A stretch of DNA of 64,000 nt from Rhizophagus irregularis (lineage: Eukaryota; Glomeromycota; Glomeromycetes; Glomerales; Glomeraceae), in the NCBI RefSeq assembly GCF_026210795.1, contig NC_089442.1, positions 372,001 to 436,000 of the forward strand. The letters are read 5' to 3'. Made by a program: the position numbers and the translations under genes. Under the pieces are notes generated by a model, which searched no databases, had not been told where the DNA came from, and saw only the letters and a program-made list of their open reading frames with translations. This document shows, piece by piece, positions 59,901 through 64,000 of the stretch (position 1 is the first letter of the stretch; every line of letters starts with the position of its first letter).

Positions 59901-61540
59901 CATCCCTCTATATACAGTACCTAAGACTAATTTTCTAATGAAAAAAAAAAATATTTTTTTGAAGTGATTTCTTTCAAAAAAATTTAATTTAAACTCTAAT
60001 AAAAAAAAAATAAAATGTGGATTACTGATACAATAGTATTTTTTTTTCTAATTTTCTACAAAAAAAAAAACGTAAAAAATGAAATAAAATTTTCTAATTT
60101 TCTGATCAATTTTACTACACGCTAGACATATTTTTACAATATAATACCTTTAAATGTCTTTAACCTATAACGTCATGGAACATTTTAAAAATCTATAAAT
60201 ATTTTTTGTATAGTGTCTAGGAAACAACCAGAGGTCTTATGATTTTAATACATAGTAATTAGTAGAGCTAAATTACTTTGTTCTAAAAAGAAGATTGTTC
60301 TTGCATAATTTGCATAATTCTGGAATAATAATAATATGCGAGTATAATTGTTATATTTAGTGTTTATTGTAATGAACTTTGCTATAAAAGCAAATTTGTC
60401 TTACATAATTATTTTTTTGAACTTTATTTTATATGCAAAGAAATTTTTTTTATTTTTCCACTTTTGTACAAATAATTTCTTCACTTTATTTCTGTTTCCT
60501 TACTCGCTAGTTAATAAGTTGTGGATTTTTTCAGCAAAATTTAAAACTAAGCTAAACTATTTACGAGATATAATATTGTAGATTTATTCAGATATTCGGA
60601 TTATATATAATATTTTTTATAGATATTATGGAAAAGAATCTGCTGTGCAACAAACAAAGAAGCATCATCTAAATGCAGCAAATAGTACAAAATTTTATAA
60701 TATATTATAATAATAATAGAAAGCAATAATTTATTAATTTATTTTTATTTTATGGATGATAATGACATATATGATAATTCAAATTCTCATTTAGAAAAGC
60801 AAAGATAATTTAAAAATTTTTAATGGTAAAGTTTTTAAAAAAATTAAACAAAATTTGTTTTTAAATTATCCCAATATTTTTTCCAGACTTTTTTTTTTTT
60901 AAAAAAAATATCATATCATATCGGTTGATTGGAAAAATCAGGCCAATTAATATTTAAGCTCAATTGATGTATAACTTGATGGGTTACTTATATCAAACTC
61001 GATCGGACTGTGATGTAGATACAAAAATCGAATTCGAACCATTCAGTCGGGATAACATCTACATCAACTCACACTGAGCGGGCAGACAATGAGAACTGAT
61101 ACAAGCAGTATATAGTCCTTCACTTTGCTAAAATTTCATAATTTGGGCCAGCACTATACAAATCCAAATTATTAGTTATTAAAATTAATCAATTTACACA
61201 AACTAGTTTAAATATATTTTTATAAACTCTATGTAAATTATTATGTAAGTTATAACAGTATTACTTAGAATTCTATTAAGAATTATGATGTTAGAATTTA
61301 AATTTAATAGATCACATGAAATAATATAATACAGTAGATCAAAAGAAATATGACATATTAATGAATTTGGGCATAGCAAGTCATATGAAATATTGTAAAC
61401 TGTGTTAAAATATATTCAAAATTTCAATTTCATAGTGATCAAGTGGATCAAGTGAAAATAAAACAATACAATATAATTATTATAACCCATTACAAAATAA
61501 TGAATAATAGTTACTAGGTATTATTATTAATAATTAAGTA
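59901..61540. other. AT-rich intergenic sequence
   Basis: At about 60995-61060 a less AT-rich patch has complementary words GATGTAGAT and ATCTACATC plus a minus-strand GGTTCGAATTCG resembling a B-box. Not enough to call an RNA gene. Otherwise nothing. Confidence 0.4.
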
Positions 61541-61890
61541 AAGAATATAATGGAAAATTAGTAATCAGAGTTTGTAATTATTTATCTTGTTGTAAATATT
61601 AATAATTATGACTCATTATAAGCAAAAAAGAATATAATGGAAAATTTTATAATTATTCATCTTATTGTAAACATTAATAATGGCTCATCATAAGTTATTT
61701 TATTGAAAAAAAGAATATAATGGAAAATTAGTAATCAGGGTTTGTAATTATTCATATTGTAAATATTAATAATTATGAATCATTACAAGTTATTTTATTG
61801 AAAAGGAATATGATGGAAATTATTATTTGTAATTATTCATCTTATTATAAGTATTAATAATTATGACTCATTATAAGTAATAAAATATCA
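61541..61890. repeat. tandem repeat, about 81-94-bp period, four copies
   Basis: AGAATATAATGGAAAATTAG begins copies at about 61541, 61628, 61711 and (degenerate) 61805. Each contains TTTGTAATTATTCAT and TAATAATTATGACTCATTAT. Indels vary the period. Confidence 0.8.
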
Positions 61891-62025
61891 ATTAAAATAT
61901 AATGTAAAATTTCTTATAAATAAGAGTAGTTTGGACCTTATAAAAGTATTTTAAATGTAATAATTATTCTTGTAGATTAGAATCCTTGGTTGATTTAACA
62001 ATATCAACAGAAATTTATTTATTAT

Positions 62026-62668
62026 CCTGATATTAGGTGAGTTATTGTAATTGCAATGAAGACTTTTTTACGATTTAGTTCATGGGTCTGCACACGTATA
62101 TATATGTCTAAGGTTTTCCAAATATATTATCTGTCGGGATTCTTTGTGAGTCTAGATGAAATCTGGTATATGTGCCTGAGTAAGCGTGGATGAGCGTTCT
62201 GATATCAGCCTAGTAATTCAATAACTCATTTATCTGAGTGATCATAGGATAACCTTTTTTATTTCTATTATAGATCATTATCGATTATTTAATTATCTCC
62301 AAGTTACTATCATAAAGACCAGGTAGAAATCCAGAAAATTCTGTGTCCAAAAAATATCCCTGATATTAGGTGAGTTATTGTGTTTAGAGCTTTAATTGCA
62401 ATGAAGGCTTTTTTACGATTTAGTTCATGGGTCTGCTCACGTATATATATGTCTAAGGTTTTCCAAATATATTTATTTGTCGGGATTCTTTGTGAGTCTA
62501 GATGAAATCTGGTATATGTGCCTGAGTAAGCGTGGATGAGCGTTCTGATATCAGCCTAGTAATTCAATAACTCATTTATCTGAGTGATCATAGGATAACC
62601 ACTTTTATTTCTATTTATAGATCCGTAATTATCGATTATCTCCAAGTTATTATCATAAAGACCATTTA
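62026..62668. repeat. 333-bp direct tandem duplication
   Basis: Copy 1 from 62026 and copy 2 from 62359 share long near-identical stretches: CTGATATTAGGTGAGTTATT, ACGATTTAGTTCATGGGTCT, GATTCTTTGTGAGTCTAGAT, GCGTTCTGATATCAGCCTAG and ATCATAGGATAACC. Differences are few small indels, so the duplication is fairly recent. No coding frame. Confidence 0.9.
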
Positions 62669-62844
62669 TTAATAATAGCTTTAAGCAAAAGTTTTTATAA
62701 ATTAACTTAATTAAATTTTTACTTTTTAAATTTTTTTGTAATTAGTCAATTTTAAATTTTATTAAATAAAGAATAAAATATTGCATTAATATTTACAAAA
62801 TTATTATTTTTTTTTAAATCATGTTACATAAAAATTAGTTAACT

Positions 62845-63036
62845 TTAAATTATTAAATAAAGAAACAAAATATTATCTGTTATATTAAAATTTACTAAGT
62901 TGTCCCTGAGATGATTAATTTTGAATTCGTCAATTGTGATTTCATTATTATATAATAAAATTCGCTCGCCAATTACAGCCGAGAATAAATGTTTAATAGA
63001 TTCGCCTAAAATATAACAGTCTAATGAAGTAACCAT
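62845..63036 (-). pseudogene. possible Crinkler-type N-terminal fragment
   Basis: Opens MVTSLDCYILGESIKHLFSA then VIGERILLYNNEITIDEFKI and NHLRDNL before decaying. The pattern (Leu-x-Cys start, LGES/LGD, F.V.IGE, then a Lys/Leu-rich helix) resembles the ubiquitin-like N-terminal region of Crinkler proteins, which are abundant in these fungi. No LWKV-like motif or C-terminal domain follows, so it is a fragment at most. Moderate-low confidence. Confidence 0.35.
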
Positions 63037-64000
63037 TCTGAGATATTACTGTAAGTAATATTATTATAATAGGGAAAGAAGATAGTATTTTATATACTTT
63101 TCCGAATACATCGTGACTAATATGTGTTATTTTAAGTATTTTAAACACATCGCAATGAGTAAAATATATTATTTTATTATGTTTAATAATGTGACTGTTA
63201 AGACTTAAGATATTACTATAATAAATTTACATTAAGCGAGCTTCTGGTTTTTGAGTTTTTCTGGTTCAATTTTTCTTAATTTTTTTTTTAAAAAATTTAA
63301 CGAATATCACTAAATAAATATTCTCTTTTTGTAAGGAAATCGGAAAATTTTTTTAGGAAGCCAGTTTTTCAGTTATTTGAACAGGAAATTCGGCAAGTAA
63401 AAAAAAAAATTCTTTCATATTTTGGCGCTTATTTTATATAATTTAATTTAATTTAATTTATAAAATACTACCGATCCTACGATAATATAATTAATAACTT
63501 ACATCCTATATTATCAAGAATTTAGTATGTATTATTCCTAGATTAGAAACTTTACAATATCTTTAAAAATCACAATATGATATCACTAAGCAGGTCGAGT
63601 TTGCGTAAAAAAATCAGGAAATCTTTCCTTTTATGGATAATGCCTGTCCTGACCGAAATTATCATCATAATTCCGGCACCGAAAAAAAATGCGTGTAGCT
63701 AATAGTAAAAAAAAAAAATATTAAGTCAAAATTTTTTTTATAGTCAAATATTTACTGAACTTGAATCTAATGGTTTTTTATTTTTTAAAATTGGTTTAAG
63801 AACAATAACTTTATTATGATTGGTAGAATAATAATATAAATCATAAAATTTTACGTTACAAAATATTGTATCTGAATCAATTAAATTAATATTATATATA
63901 TTATTTTATATAAATTAAATTATAATAAATTAATAAATTATTTCATAAATCCCATTCAAACTCGATTATTATGACTATATGATTGAAAATCAATAGAATA
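63037..64000. other. AT-rich end of window, nothing recognised
   Basis: No coding similarity. A short (TTTAA)n run occurs at about 63441-63462. Confidence 0.4.

Overview
The window looks like a very AT-rich, repeat-laden filamentous fungal chromosome, most likely an arbuscular mycorrhizal fungus (Glomeromycotina, Rhizophagus-like). The reasons are short spliceosomal introns (about 65-110 bp), expanded families of TKL-like kinases with an N-terminal Cys-rich ribbon, BTB-TLDc proteins, F-box/LRR proteins, a MATA-type HMG-box fragment, a possible Crinkler-type fragment, and dense decayed transposons. The species assignment is inference from family content, not from any search.

Intact or probably intact genes are few. 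They are a small PARP-like ADP-ribosyltransferase (11371-12792, +, six exons), a secreted class 3 lipase (18147-19473, -, three exons), a kinase with four tandem N-terminal modules (32566-35598, -, five exons), the TFIIF beta subunit (40806-41714, +, one exon), a BTB-BACK-TLDc protein (50766-52289, +, two exons) and a second TKL-like kinase (55937-57546, +, four exons). For the spliced genes I placed exon borders by eye from GT/AG signals, reading frame and family similarity.

Layout. 1-1016 is a decayed kinase. 1-11 kb is AT-rich with relics of Tc1/mariner, NYN-like and piggyBac sequence. 13.6-16.2 kb is a broken F-box gene cut by a LINE reverse transcriptase relic. 17.3-22.1 kb holds TTCGCCGAA-type elements, the lipase gene and a MITE with a perfect 9-bp target duplication. 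22.6-30.3 kb holds a broken repeat-rich gene followed by a hAT-like transposon (23996-30338, with TIRs and a 9-bp target duplication) that is itself split by a DDE transposon (24795-28017). Two MITEs with CCCTATAAAAAA ends follow. 32.6-39.3 kb holds the multi-module kinase and an F-box pseudogene; 40.8 kb holds TFIIF beta. 44.4-46.5 kb is a striking array of palindromic units. 48-52.3 kb has a hAT-type MITE and a head-to-head BTB-TLDc pair in which one copy carries an HMG-box fragment. 54-64 kb has a SINE-like sequence, the second kinase, a possible small-exon gene, satellites and a possible Crinkler-type fragment.

The most unusual structure is at 44357-45455. On the minus strand, eight 38-48-nt exon-like blocks each sit between a polypyrimidine-TAG acceptor and a GTAAG donor. 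The donors mostly lie inside a perfect hairpin, and a TACTAA(C/T)-like branch motif lies in the loop of a second hairpin. This looks like a self-multiplied microexon/intron array. The second is the kinase at 32566-35598, where a phase 0-0 exon encoding hinge, ribbon and N-lobe has been duplicated so that one protein would carry four N-lobes but only one C-lobe.
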